The notes under the pieces are model-generated. The model saw only the letters and a list, made by a program, of their open reading frames with translations. It was not told where the DNA came from and searched no databases. The position numbers and the translations under genes were made by a program. This document shows positions 28,011 to 36,992 of a stretch of 64,000 bases of DNA, one piece after another; positions within the stretch are counted from its first letter, which is position 1; every line of letters starts with the position of its first letter. The stretch lies in assembly GCF_000938255.1 (NCBI RefSeq), contig NZ_JYMR01000051.1, forward strand, positions 310,001 to 374,000, written 5' to 3'. The DNA comes from Bradyrhizobium sp. LTSP849 (GTDB taxonomy: Bacteria > Pseudomonadota > Alphaproteobacteria > Rhizobiales > Xanthobacteraceae).

Positions 28011-28628
28011 TCAGCGCGAATAGAATTCGACGACCAGATGGGGCTCCATCTGCACCGGGAACGGCACGTCGGAGAGGGCGGGGATGCGCACGTATTTTGC
28101 GGTCATCTTGCCGTGGTCGACTTCGAGATAGTCGGGCGTGTCGCGCTCGGGGAGCTGGCTGGCTTCGAGGACGTGGGCAAGTTGCTTGGAAGCTTCCTTG
28201 ACCTCGATCACGTCGCCGACCTTGAGCAGGTAGCTCGAGATGTTGACCTTGCGGCCGTTCACCTTGATGTGGCCGTGGTTGATGAACTGGCGGGCGGCGA
28301 AGATTGTGGAGACGAACTTGGCGCGGTACACGACCGCGTCGAGACGACGCTCGAGCAGGCCGATCAGGTTCTCGCCGGTGTCGCCCTTGAGGCGGCTCGC
28401 CTCGACATAGATGCTGTGGAACTGACGCTCGCTGATGTTGGCGTAGTAGCCCTTCAGCTTCTGCTTGGCGCGGAGCTGCACGCCGAAGTCGGAGAGCTTG
28501 CCCTTGCGGCGCTGGCCGTGCTGGCCGGGGCCGTATTCGCGGCGATTGACGGGGCTCTTCGGGCGGCCCCAGATGTTCTGGCCCATACGGCGGTCGAGTT
28601 TGTACTTGGCTTCACTGCGCTTAGTCAT
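28011..28628 (-). CDS. rpsD: 30S ribosomal protein S4
   Basis: 16S rRNA-binding assembly protein of 205 residues. It starts MTKRSEAKYKLDRRMGQNIW and has the S4 RNA-binding domain around residues 93-155 (RRLDAVVYRAKFVSTIFAAR, FINHGHIKVNGRKVNI). GAGGA precedes the ATG. It stands alone, not in the alpha operon, as usual in rhizobia. It lacks the N-terminal zinc cysteines of some S4 proteins. Confidence 0.98.
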   Translation of the reverse strand: MTKRSEAKYKLDRRMGQNIWGRPKSPVNRREYGPGQHGQRRKGKLSDFGVQLRAKQKLKGYYANISERQFHSIYVEASRLKGDTGENLIGLLERRLDAVVYRAKFVSTIFAARQFINHGHIKVNGRKVNISSYLLKVGDVIEVKEASKQLAHVLEASQLPERDTPDYLEVDHGKMTAKYVRIPALSDVPFPVQMEPHLVVEFYSR

Positions 28629-28749
28629 CGCGTCCTCTTTGATTTCATGGTTTGAGGAAACGCGCCCTCCTGTGTGACAGACCTAGGTCCGGCACCGACA
28701 GGTCCGATCCCCAAAGCATAGGAGGCAGGACCACGGGTCGCGAAACGCT

Positions 28750-28773
28750 TCGCGGGCCGAAATCGGCCCGCGA
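28750..28773. other. Strong hairpin upstream of rpsD
   Basis: TCGCGGGCCGA and TCGGCCCGCGA form an 11 bp stem with a minimal loop in the 200-base gap between rpsD and the next minus-strand gene. With no T-run on the minus strand, it could be a processing or attenuation structure at the end of the upstream gene or in the rpsD leader, where S4 might regulate itself. Confidence 0.4.
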
Positions 28774-28828
28774 GCAGGGGGCTTTTAGGAGAGTTTGGGC
28801 TGTCCTGTCAATGCGACTGGCCCCGAAA

Positions 28829-29596
28829 TCAGGTCCCGACCGCCCGAATCGGCTTCGGCCCGGCCGCGCGCAATTCGGCAGCGATTTCAGTGTTCAGCAC
28901 CTGTTCCAGCCGGGTCAGGACCCGGGCGATCGGGGCAGCGTCGGTCACCCTGTGATCCCAGCGGATCACGACATGGATGGTCTGGTCAGGTTCCACCACC
29001 CCGTAGCTGACGATAAAGGGGCCGGGAGTGATGGGGTGCAGCTCGCCGCCGCCATAGGCGGCCACGGAGCTCACCGCAAAGCTGCCAAACCAGTTGCCCC
29101 GCTGCCGGCCGAAATTCAGCCCCACCGCCCAGGATAGCCATCGCAGCGGCTGGGGCAGGCGGGTCGCCCGCATGATCTTGCGGAACATCGGGACATCAGC
29201 GATCGGTGCCGTCTTGGCGTGCCGGATCTCGGCATCGACTTCGGCCAGCGACATGGCCTCCGGGGCTGCGATTCGCTGCGGCAGCACGCATTCCTCGCCG
29301 TCCTCGAGCCGGGCGATCGCGACCAGTGCCACGCTCTTGGGGAGCTCGTAGAGCGTTGGCCATGGCCATTTGGCGTAGACCGTGCGCAGGACCGGCTCAT
29401 CCCTTGCAACCAGCGCGAAGGCTTTGACGAACATGGCGGCCCAGCCGGCTGGTGCGGCTGCCCCGGCACGGGCCTCGAGCAGCGGGCGGATATTGAGCGG
29501 GCGGGACAGCGACACGAAGGGCACACCCATCGAGGCGCGCATGAGGTCGATAATCAGGCGACGCGGTTGCGAAATGTTCTTTGGTTGACCGCGCAT
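28829..29596 (-). CDS. E2-like acyltransferase domain protein without lipoyl domain
   Basis: Protein of 255 residues resembling the catalytic (chloramphenicol acetyltransferase-like) domain of 2-oxoacid dehydrogenase E2. The H-x-x-x-D active-site motif is in IRWDHRVTDAAPIARVL near residue 215; PFIVSYGVVEPDQTIHVV matches the E2 core. There is no lipoyl domain, hinge or peripheral-subunit-binding domain and no E1/E3 genes nearby, so it is not a normal complex subunit. A stand-alone acyltransferase with an unknown acceptor is more likely. Confidence 0.7.
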   Translation of the reverse strand: MRGQPKNISQPRRLIIDLMRASMGVPFVSLSRPLNIRPLLEARAGAAAPAGWAAMFVKAFALVARDEPVLRTVYAKWPWPTLYELPKSVALVAIARLEDGEECVLPQRIAAPEAMSLAEVDAEIRHAKTAPIADVPMFRKIMRATRLPQPLRWLSWAVGLNFGRQRGNWFGSFAVSSVAAYGGGELHPITPGPFIVSYGVVEPDQTIHVVIRWDHRVTDAAPIARVLTRLEQVLNTEIAAELRAAGPKPIRAVGT

Positions 29597-29809
29597 CGTT
29601 CTCCGGTTCCCGGGGACTGAAATTAGAGCGGCGAGGGGGGCTCCCGCTCGCCGCCTGCTCTAGCACGAACCAACCCGCCTGCGCCCGGTCGGTTCGCCGT
29701 ATCAAGGCGCCGGCGAGGCCAGCTTGGTGCTGTAGAAAGCATAAATTGATATTATTTTCAATGACTTATCTCCGTAAATCTCCGGCTTCGCCTCGATCAC
29801 TAACACCGC

Positions 29810-30583
29810 TTAGCGCTTGATCCCCTCGAACGCCGCCATGATGCCGCGCTGGAACAGCGACCAGTCGAAGCCGAGCGCGATCGCGCGGTAGCCGCGGTCG
29901 ACCAGGGCGTTGGCTTGATCTGCAGTGCGCGCCACGCCGCCGATCGGCACGCCGCTCTTGAGGATGCCGGCTTCAGCCCGCGCGATCAGCTCCAGCAATT
30001 CCGGATCGTCCATCTGGCCGCGCTTGTTGATGGAGGTGGCGAGATCGCCGGGACCGATCACCGCGACGTCGATGCCGGGCGTCGCCATGATCTCGTCGAT
30101 GCGGTTGACGGCGTCGACATGCTCGATGGTGATCATGCAGATCATCTCGTCATCGGCCGCGGCCATGTAGTCGGGCATCGACTGGCCCCAGCGGAACGGC
30201 GCGTGGAACGGCCCCCAGAGCCGATCGCCGCGCGGCGGGTAACGTACGCTGCGCACCGCCTTCTCGGCGTCGGCGCGATTGGTGATCATCGGAAAGTTGA
30301 TACCGAAGGCGCCGATGTCCATCGGCGCCTTGGCAAGCCATGGCTCGTTCGCCGCGATCCGCACCAGCGGCGTGCAGGGCGTGCCGGTCGTGGCGGCGAT
30401 CATCGCATGCGCTTCGGTGAGCCCGATCGGCCCGTGTTCGAGATCGACGATGATCCAGTCGAGCGAGCGCGCCATGATCTGCACGGTCTGCACGCTCGGG
30501 ATCGTCGCGATCGCACCGAAGGCGGGGCGGCCCTCGCGCCACAATTGGCGGAGACGGTTGAGCGGCGTAGTCGGGACCGACAT
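29810..30583 (-). CDS. HpcH/HpaI-family class II aldolase
   Basis: Metal-dependent pyruvate aldolase of 257 residues. Motifs are IIVDLEHGPIG (catalytic region and metal-site glutamate), VGRI-like PLVRIAANEP, DIGAFGINFPMI, and MITIEHVDAVNRIDEI, followed by PGIDVAVIGPGDLA. The ATG at 30583 is chosen over 11 upstream codons. Relatives cleave 4-hydroxy-2-oxo acids or 2-keto-3-deoxy sugar acids; the substrate here is open. Confidence 0.86.
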   Translation of the reverse strand: MSVPTTPLNRLRQLWREGRPAFGAIATIPSVQTVQIMARSLDWIIVDLEHGPIGLTEAHAMIAATTGTPCTPLVRIAANEPWLAKAPMDIGAFGINFPMITNRADAEKAVRSVRYPPRGDRLWGPFHAPFRWGQSMPDYMAAADDEMICMITIEHVDAVNRIDEIMATPGIDVAVIGPGDLATSINKRGQMDDPELLELIARAEAGILKSGVPIGGVARTADQANALVDRGYRAIALGFDWSLFQRGIMAAFEGIKR

Positions 30584-30644
30584 GGGATGACCTGCGCGGA
30601 GATGACGACGGCGCAACCTAGCAGCGCGCCCTGAACCCGGAAAG

Positions 30645-31442
30645 TCAGGTCGGCGCGCGGCCGCCGAAGAACGGCGTCAGTGCTGCCGCGAGACTGTGCG
30701 CGCGGTTCGAGGTGAAGATCATCTCGGCGCCTGATTGCACGATGCCGCCCGTGTGCGGGCCGAGCAGGTCCGAAACGCGGCGGGCGATCGCGGGCGCCGG
30801 ATCGATCCAGTCGACTGGCCAGGGTGCGAGCTTTTCCAGTCGATCGAGCAGCAGCGGGTAATGCGTGCAGGCGAGCACCAGCGTGTCGGTGCGTGCGCCC
30901 GCGTCGTTGGCATCGCCGACGAAGCAGGGGATGAGCTCGGCGAGGATGTCGCCGTCGGCGATTGCTTGGCCGCTGAGTGCGGCTTCGGCCAGCGAAGCGA
31001 GCTCGGGCGAGCCGACCAGCGTGACCTCGCAGCCTTGCGCAAAATCGCGGATCAGCGCCTTGGTGTATTCGCGCTTCACCGTGCCCTTGGTGCCGAGCAC
31101 CGAGACGCGGCGCGTTTTCGACTGCGCGCAGGCCGGCTTGATCGCCGGCACCGTGCCAACGAAGGGCACGGAATAGGCGGCGCGCAAATGCGACATCACC
31201 AGGGTGGAGGCGGTGTTGCAGGCGATGACGATGAGATCGGGATCGTGCGTGCCGATCAGCTCGCCCATCAGCGGCACCACGCGGGCGATGATCTCGTCCT
31301 CGCTATGGTGGCCATACGGGAAGAAGGCGTCGTCAGCGACGTACACGTAATGCGCGTCCGAGCGCGCGGCCACGACCTCACGCAGCACGGTGAGCCCGCC
31401 AAGGCCGGAATCGAACACCAGGATCGTCGGGGAATAAGTCAC
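30645..31442 (-). CDS. murI: Glutamate racemase
   Basis: Makes D-glutamate for peptidoglycan in the cytoplasm. The 265 residues have both catalytic cysteines, in IACNTASTLV (near residue 75) and VLACTHYPLLL (near 190), plus the N-terminal VFDSGLGGLTVL. The start is GTG with AGGG/GAGG just upstream. The next gene on this strand is the HpcH/HpaI aldolase. Confidence 0.95.
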   Translation of the reverse strand: MTYSPTILVFDSGLGGLTVLREVVAARSDAHYVYVADDAFFPYGHHSEDEIIARVVPLMGELIGTHDPDLIVIACNTASTLVMSHLRAAYSVPFVGTVPAIKPACAQSKTRRVSVLGTKGTVKREYTKALIRDFAQGCEVTLVGSPELASLAEAALSGQAIADGDILAELIPCFVGDANDAGARTDTLVLACTHYPLLLDRLEKLAPWPVDWIDPAPAIARRVSDLLGPHTGGIVQSGAEMIFTSNRAHSLAAALTPFFGGRAPT

Positions 31443-31615
31443 GTCCTCACCCTATCTCTGCATGGTTACCATTCGGTTTTTTGGGCCGTTTTGCGGCGTC
31501 CAGCCCGGGAGGCCGATTTGGAACGATTCCATTTCACGACTGCCGCATGTTCCCGCTATCAGCAGCCATGCTGCGCTGCGGTTTTGGGACATCCGCAAAT
31601 TTTCGGGGAGCCGAC

Positions 31616-32167
31616 ATGATCAGAAACACGAAGGCCGGCTGGGGCAGCGTCGCCCGGGGGCTGCACTGGGTTTTGGCGCTGGCGATCATCGGCATGATCG
31701 GCTTCGGCTGGTGGATGAATCACATCCCGGCGCGTCCCGACAAGTTCTTCTATCGCTCGATCCATGCCGATATCGGTTACATGATCCTGCTGCTCACCGT
31801 GCTGCGTTTGGTCTGGCGCGCCATCAACCCGACGCCGGCACTGCCAGCCGAGACCTCGCGTTGGCAGAAGATCGCCGCCCATGTCAGCCATGGCGCGCTC
31901 TATCTCGTCGTCATCCTGGTCGCGACGCTGGGTTGGGCGCATTCCGGTGCGCGCTCGCCCAATTACTCGGATTTCTTCGGCCTGTTTCACGTGCCGCAAT
32001 TCACCTCTCCGGACAAGGCGGCGGCGGACGCCTATGAGGACCGCCACATCTTCTTTGCCTATGTGCTGCTGGCGCTGATCGGGGTTCACGTGATTGCCGC
32101 CCTCTGGCACCACTTCATCTGCCGCGACCGCGTCGTGGCGCGCATGGTGACGGACGAGGCGGGGTAG
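31616..32167 (+). CDS. Cytochrome b561
   Basis: Di-heme inner-membrane electron carrier of 183 residues with four membrane helices. The ATG at 31616 has GGGGAG upstream. Heme-ligand histidines are visible in ARGLHWVLA, RSIHADIGYM, AHVSHGALY and LIGVHVIAALWHH, the normal family set. It probably moves electrons between quinol and periplasmic acceptors. It is divergent from murI. Confidence 0.92.
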   Translation: MIRNTKAGWGSVARGLHWVLALAIIGMIGFGWWMNHIPARPDKFFYRSIHADIGYMILLLTVLRLVWRAINPTPALPAETSRWQKIAAHVSHGALYLVVILVATLGWAHSGARSPNYSDFFGLFHVPQFTSPDKAAADAYEDRHIFFAYVLLALIGVHVIAALWHHFICRDRVVARMVTDEAG

Positions 32168-32337
32168 GAGGCTGCGCGCGCAATGACGGAGTGCGCGGAA
32201 CTTCCCCGAGCTTCCCGCATTAGAACGGTTCACTCACGTGTGGCCGTCATTCCGACGCCCGGCGCGAGAGCGGTGCCGGAGTAGGGCGCCATCTCGCCGA
32301 ACGCACGATCCGAGGCTGGTGGCGGGCAGATGGCAGA

Positions 32338-33549
32338 TTGCGAGACGAAACTTCTGTGTTGTTGAGTGGGGCACAAGTGGGACTGCGCGAAGAGCTGCCT
32401 CAATCCCTTGCCGGTGTGTTCATCACGGCCGAACTGGGCCGGCGAGCCTCCACGCCGCGCAATCACCTGCGCGAGAAGCTCGCGATTCAGGATATCGCCG
32501 ACCGCATGTCGGACCAGCCGAAGCAGATCCTGCCGCAGCTCGTTAAGCTCGCCATGGAGATCTCCGGCGCAGAATCCGCCGGCATCAGCATCCTCGAACA
32601 GGACAAGGAGCTGTTCCGCTGGTTCGGCCTTGCGGGCGTTCTCGCCGCCTTCGAAGGCGCGACCACGCCGCGTAACGACAGCCCCTGCGGCGTCTGTCTT
32701 GATTTCGACGGGCCGATCCTGATGGACCGCCCGGAGCGGGTCTATGCGTGGATCGCGGACGCGAACATCACCGTGCCGGAGGTGCTGCTCGTGCCTCTGC
32801 GGGTCAAGGGCAGTGGTGCCATAGGCACGCTATGGCTGGTTGCGAAGGAGCCGGGGTACTTCGATCTCGGCCACGTCCAGGCCACGACGGAATTGGCCGC
32901 GTTTGCGGGCGTGGCCTTGCGCATGATCCAGACCGAGGAACGGCTGAATCAGTCGCTCCACGCGCAGGAAGTGCTGACGCGAGAAATGAGCCATCGCGTC
33001 AAGAACCTGTTCGCGCTCACGGCCAGCATGATCCGCATGAGCAATCGGACCTCGAGCTCGCAGGCGGAGCTGGCCGACAAGCTGACCGGCCGCGTGCTCG
33101 CGCTCGCCGATGCGAACGCGCTGGTGCGACGGCAGTTCGGTGCGGGCGCACCTGACGGCGTGGGGCTCGAAGAGCTGATTGTGCGGATTTTGCGTCCGCA
33201 CGAGCATATGCGCTCGATCGTTCGCGGGCCGGCATTGCCGGTCGGCGAGCGCGCAACCAACAATATCGCGCTCGTGTTCCATGAACTGGCGACCAATGCC
33301 GCTAAATATGGTGCATTGAGCTCTGAGGGCGGAACGGTGAGGGTGACCTGGACCATCGCGGATCAGGATTTGCATCTCGTTTGGCAAGAGAGCGGCGGCC
33401 CGTTGGCCTCACCGCCTGCCTCGCAAGGGTATGGGTCGCGCCTGGTCGCCGCGACGGTCTCCGGCCTCAGCGGCAAGCTTGATTATGATTGGGCGCGCCA
33501 AGGCCTCAAGGCCGAGATGCGCTTTCCTCTCGCATCAATGCAGGCTTGA
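32338..33549 (+). CDS. GAF-domain HWE/HisKA_2-type sensor histidine kinase
   Basis: Soluble kinase of about 400 residues. A GAF-like sensor spans about 55-200 (ISGAESAGISILE and GTLWLVAKEPGYFD). The phospho-acceptor histidine is in LTREMSHRVKNLFALT near residue 220, and the HWE-type N-box is FHELATNAAKYGALS near 320. No membrane segment is present. The start is uncertain: TTG at 32338 is reported, but GTG at 32353 or 32377 are alternatives. A single-domain response regulator follows after 2 bases. In alphaproteobacteria such kinases often feed the general stress response. Confidence 0.85.
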   Translation: MRDETSVLLSGAQVGLREELPQSLAGVFITAELGRRASTPRNHLREKLAIQDIADRMSDQPKQILPQLVKLAMEISGAESAGISILEQDKELFRWFGLAGVLAAFEGATTPRNDSPCGVCLDFDGPILMDRPERVYAWIADANITVPEVLLVPLRVKGSGAIGTLWLVAKEPGYFDLGHVQATTELAAFAGVALRMIQTEERLNQSLHAQEVLTREMSHRVKNLFALTASMIRMSNRTSSSQAELADKLTGRVLALADANALVRRQFGAGAPDGVGLEELIVRILRPHEHMRSIVRGPALPVGERATNNIALVFHELATNAAKYGALSSEGGTVRVTWTIADQDLHLVWQESGGPLASPPASQGYGSRLVAATVSGLSGKLDYDWARQGLKAEMRFPLASMQA

Positions 33550-33551
33550 GC

Positions 33552-33926
33552 GTGGGTTCTGTTCAGCAGTTGAAAAAGCCGGTGGTGCTGGTCGTCGAGG
33601 ACGATCCGCTTCAGATGATGATTGCCGGCGACCTCGTTGAGGATGCACTGGCGCCGATCTTCGCGCAGAACGCCGATGAGGCGATCGTCATGCTGGAAGG
33701 CCGCGACGATATCCGGATCGTGCTGACCGATGTCGACATGCCCGGCTCGATGGATGGCCTGCGTCTGGCCGCGATCGTGCGGAATCGCTGGCCCCCGATC
33801 CAGCTGGTCGTCGTCTCCGGACACATGCTGCTCGAGCATGCCGAGCTTCCGGAGCGAAGCCGGTTCTTCAACAAGCCCTATGCACCGGATAAGATGATCG
33901 GGGCGCTGCGCAGCCTGGTCGCCTGA
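33552..33926 (+). CDS. Single-domain response regulator
   Basis: Receiver-only protein of 124 residues starting at a GTG 2 bases after the kinase stop. The acidic pocket is VVEDDP, the phospho-acceptor Asp is in IVLTDVDMPGSMDGL, and FFNKPYAPDKM holds the conserved lysine. With no output domain it acts by protein contact or as a phosphate sink for the adjacent kinase. Confidence 0.9.
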   Translation: MGSVQQLKKPVVLVVEDDPLQMMIAGDLVEDALAPIFAQNADEAIVMLEGRDDIRIVLTDVDMPGSMDGLRLAAIVRNRWPPIQLVVVSGHMLLEHAELPERSRFFNKPYAPDKMIGALRSLVA

Positions 33927-33964
33927 CGGCGGGCCGCGCGGAGTTCTGCCCGCTGGAGACGCCC

Positions 33965-34606
33965 ATGCTCACCGTTCATCACCTCGGCAAATCGCAATCC
34001 GAACGCATCGTCTGGCTCTGCGAGGAGCTCGAGATCCCCTACGAGCTGAAGCACTATACGCGCGATCCCGTGACCATGCTGGCGCCGCCGGACTACAAGG
34101 CGCTGCATCCGATCGGGGCTGCGCCCGTCATCATCGACGGCGAGCTCGTGCTCGCCGAATCCGGGGCCATCGTTGACTACATCCTTGCCAAATACGGCCA
34201 CGGCCGCCTCGTGCTCCGCGCCGACGATCCCGATTTCGTGCAATTCCTGTACTGGTTTCACTTCGCCAACGGCACGCTGCAAGCCGGCATGGGCCGGTTG
34301 ATGATTCTGAACCGACTCAAGCTCGCCGAGGACAATCCGATGCTGCTTGCGACCAGGGTGCGCATCGACCGCATCTTCGATCTGGTCGATGCGCGCGTGC
34401 GCGATGCCGAATATCTGGCGGGCAGCGCCTTCACCACCGCCGACATCATGATGGGCTTCTCGCTCACCACGATGCGCTACTTCCAGCCTTATGAACTCGC
34501 GCGTTGCCCGAACGTGGTCAGTTATCTCGGCCGGATCGGCGCACGGCCAGCCTATCGGCGCGCGATGGAGAAGGGCGATCCGGGCATGGCGCTGCTCTTG
34601 AGCTGA
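33965..34606 (+). CDS. Glutathione S-transferase family protein
   Basis: Protein of 213 residues with a thioredoxin-like N-terminal domain (MLTVHHLGKSQSERIVWLCE) and the glutathione-binding ALHPIGAAPVIIDGELVLAES. A helical C-terminal domain carries the N-capping FTTADIMMGF. It is probably a cytosolic conjugation or peroxide-handling enzyme. It is 38 bases from the response regulator and may share its transcript. Confidence 0.9.
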   Translation: MLTVHHLGKSQSERIVWLCEELEIPYELKHYTRDPVTMLAPPDYKALHPIGAAPVIIDGELVLAESGAIVDYILAKYGHGRLVLRADDPDFVQFLYWFHFANGTLQAGMGRLMILNRLKLAEDNPMLLATRVRIDRIFDLVDARVRDAEYLAGSAFTTADIMMGFSLTTMRYFQPYELARCPNVVSYLGRIGARPAYRRAMEKGDPGMALLLS

Positions 34607-34634
34607 GCGGCAGAACCAGGTCCGCGGAGCCGGA

Positions 34635-35441
34635 TCACGCAGTCCTGTTCGTGGTCGCTGACCGCGCCGCGGTTACCTGCTTCTGCAAGCGATCGATGTT
34701 TTGCAGGAGGCGCTGGCTGGTCAGCACCAGGAAATAATAGCCGAATTGCGGATCCTGAAAGTAGATCTCGAGCAACCGGTCATAGGTGATCGTCAGCACC
34801 TGTCCGTCCTCGATGCATTCGATCGTTCCGGTGCGCCGATTGTCCGGCGTCAGGAAGCCGAGCTCTCCCATCAGCGCGCCGGGCCCGATCTCGACGTTGA
34901 TCTCCTTGACCAGGAACTTGCCGGTGACCGTCAGGAGCATTTCGTTGGCTGAATCGCCCAGCTTGAATAGCGTATCGCCGTGGCGATATTTGCGCTCGGT
35001 CATGAACGGCTTGAGCCATTCGATCGACATGTCGCCTTCTGCCGCATGTCGCGCCTTCTTGACCAACTTGAGCATCTGCCGCAGGCGTACGGCGTTGATC
35101 GGAAGCAGCAGCAGGTACAGGACGAACGTCGAGACATTGGCGGAGAGCGCACCGAAAATGGCGAAGAAGGCGCAGCCGATCATGTTGGCGACGCGCAGCG
35201 GCACCATCGTCCGCATCAAGAGGGTGGCGACGAAGAAGCCGGCCCCGACCGTGGCGAACATATTGGCTAGCGTAATGTTGTGGACAAAGATCTCCAGCAA
35301 CCGATTGAAGATCGCGTCGTAGGTGACGTTGTTTGGATCGAGACCCATCTGGACCAGGATCTTCGCGATCCTGAGGTTATCCGTTGCCGCGTCGAGAATG
35401 CGGTCGAGGATCGACGAAATGTCTGCGCTGCCGGACGGCAT
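34635..35441 (-). CDS. Membrane protein with C-terminal cyclic-nucleotide-binding domain
   Basis: Protein of 268 residues. An N-terminal helical part is followed by about three membrane segments (roughly 55-78, 83-100, 103-120), then a cNMP-binding fold at about 145-250: KYRHGDTLFKLGDSANEMLLTV, EIGPGALMGELGFLTPDNRRTGTI. The phosphate-binding cassette GELGFLTPDNRRT resembles CRP-type domains. There is no helix-turn-helix, so it is not a transcription factor. The order, three helices then one cNMP domain, recalls Popeye-domain proteins; the ligand is unknown. Confidence 0.75.
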   Translation of the reverse strand: MPSGSADISSILDRILDAATDNLRIAKILVQMGLDPNNVTYDAIFNRLLEIFVHNITLANMFATVGAGFFVATLLMRTMVPLRVANMIGCAFFAIFGALSANVSTFVLYLLLLPINAVRLRQMLKLVKKARHAAEGDMSIEWLKPFMTERKYRHGDTLFKLGDSANEMLLTVTGKFLVKEINVEIGPGALMGELGFLTPDNRRTGTIECIEDGQVLTITYDRLLEIYFQDPQFGYYFLVLTSQRLLQNIDRLQKQVTAARSATTNRTA

Positions 35442-35708
35442 GGTATGGTCCCTGCGTAAGGCTTTCAGTCCTGGTCGCTATTCTTGGTAGGTATAGCCGA
35501 AATCGAATGACGACCGCTTGAATGAAACCTCCGGCCGTCTTGTCGCAAGAGGCAAATTTTAGCCTGATCGGCGGTTTCGGCAATTGCCCGTTGGTTGCGC
35601 ATATGGCCTAGGCGCGCCCGTGATTCGGGGGCGCCGGGTGCGGCTCGGGCGTCTTCGCGGGCGTCTTGGACGGACCTGGGCGCGGCGGAGCGCGGAGCGA
35701 TCTCCGCC

Positions 35709-36788
35709 TCAGGGCTTGGCGGTGGGCTGGATGACCTGCTGTTCAACGAGGGTGAGGTGCCCGGGCAGCGCGCCGGCGCGGAGCAGCATGGCGACGCTGT
35801 TGGCCTCCTCGAGGGTGAAATTACCGGAGATCTGGACCGAGCCGCCGGTGATGGGCTCGCGGATCACGGGGGCGGAGATCACCTTGTCGTCGAGCACGAT
35901 GGCGAAGGATCTGCCGACGTTCTCTTCCGTGACATGGGCGAGGCGCCGCGTGCCACGTCCGTTGAAGCGGAACGAGGCGACCGGGTCCTTGGTGCCGGCC
36001 GCAAAGCCGGGCGCCGCATAGTTGATGTCCGCGCCGTCGAGTACACTGTCCTTGGCGACCAGATAGGGCCGCTTGTCCTTGAAGCCGAGCAGGACTTCCG
36101 AGCCTTCGGGCGGCGTGCCGGATTGCGCCTGCTCCGGTGACATCGAGGCATCGACCAGGCGGAAGCTGACCTTGACCTTCCGGGCGAAGATCGCGGTGAT
36201 GCGTTCCGGATCGGTCACGCCAGGCAGGAAGATGCGGATGCGGTCGGCCCCGTCAGGGACGATGCTGACAAGCTTGACGCCGGAATCCTTGAGGCGCTGC
36301 TCGATCATGGCGATGGAATCTTCGACGAGTTCATTCAGCCGTGTGGCGGATGCGGCATCGGTCGGTGCGAGCCTGGCCGCTCCGTCGCTGCCGTCAGTCA
36401 CGGCGATCGCATGCGAGGGTAGTCCGTCCGCGGCTGAGGCGAGCTTGCGCGCGAGCTGATCGCGGCCTTTGGCGTCCGCGATCTTTACATCGACGCCGCC
36501 GTCGCGGATCGCAAGATTGGAGAAGGCGATATGGCCGTCGTGCAAGTTCTTGTAGACGTCGTCGCGCAGATCCGTGGCGACGCTCTCGCGCAGGCCAGAG
36601 CTGTCCACCTTGTAGATGATGCGTGACCCGCCCAGCTTTTCCATCTTGTCGCCGACGAAGGCCACGATCTTGGCGCGCATCTTGTCGAACTGGTCATCGG
36701 CGAGCGCGGCGCGCGGCAGGGCGATCGCGATGGCGATCGAAAGCATGACAGCGAGCCGTCCGGTTCGATTCCTCAGCGCCCTGGTCAT
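35709..36788 (-). CDS. Exported SecD-like P1-domain protein lacking membrane channel
   Basis: Protein of 359 residues with a signal peptide (about 1-30, SIAIAIALPRAALA). The rest resembles only the periplasmic P1 part of SecD: LGGSRIIYKVDSSGLRE near the start, SVRIFLPGVTDPERI-like VDDRIRIFLPGV, and the conserved FAIVLDDKVISAPVI...GNFTLEEANSVAMLLRAG. The SecD membrane helices that should follow are absent, so it is a soluble periplasmic relative, not a translocase subunit. GAGG precedes the ATG at 36788. A role as a decoy or substrate-binding module is speculative. Confidence 0.75.
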   Translation of the reverse strand: MTRALRNRTGRLAVMLSIAIAIALPRAALADDQFDKMRAKIVAFVGDKMEKLGGSRIIYKVDSSGLRESVATDLRDDVYKNLHDGHIAFSNLAIRDGGVDVKIADAKGRDQLARKLASAADGLPSHAIAVTDGSDGAARLAPTDAASATRLNELVEDSIAMIEQRLKDSGVKLVSIVPDGADRIRIFLPGVTDPERITAIFARKVKVSFRLVDASMSPEQAQSGTPPEGSEVLLGFKDKRPYLVAKDSVLDGADINYAAPGFAAGTKDPVASFRFNGRGTRRLAHVTEENVGRSFAIVLDDKVISAPVIREPITGGSVQISGNFTLEEANSVAMLLRAGALPGHLTLVEQQVIQPTAKP

Positions 36789-36919
36789 GGTGTCCTCGCG
36801 TGTGGTGACGCGGCGCCGTTCCGCGAACCCGTTGCCAGTCCTTGGTCCGCGTATGATGCAGAGAGGTTCATCGTGCCTGGAAGATGTTTTGCGAAGAATA
36901 ACCATATCAATACCTTATC

Positions 36920-36954
36920 CGTAACCGGGATACGTATTCGCGTAACCGGGATAC
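36920..36954. promoter_or_regulatory. Paired direct repeats CGTAACCGGGATAC
   Basis: CGTAACCGGGATAC occurs at 36920-36933 and again at 36941-36954, a 21 bp period (two helical turns). It lies in the divergent gap between the SecD-like gene and the gene at 36993, 39 bases before the latter's ATG. It looks like a cooperative binding site. Confidence 0.55.
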
Positions 36955-36992
36955 ACGTGATAGTTTGATGTCTCGCGGAGCGAGGCGAGCCA

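Noticed and set aside
29745..29762. TTGA...TCAA sequence upstream of the HpcH/HpaI aldolase region as a FixK/FNR box
   Set aside because: The spacing between half-sites is 8 bases rather than the 6 of FixK/FNR boxes, and it lies beyond the aldolase stop codon, not at a promoter.
36920..36954. Direct repeats as a possible CRISPR
   Set aside because: Only two 14-base copies with a 7-base gap and no further repeats; they fit a regulator site instead.
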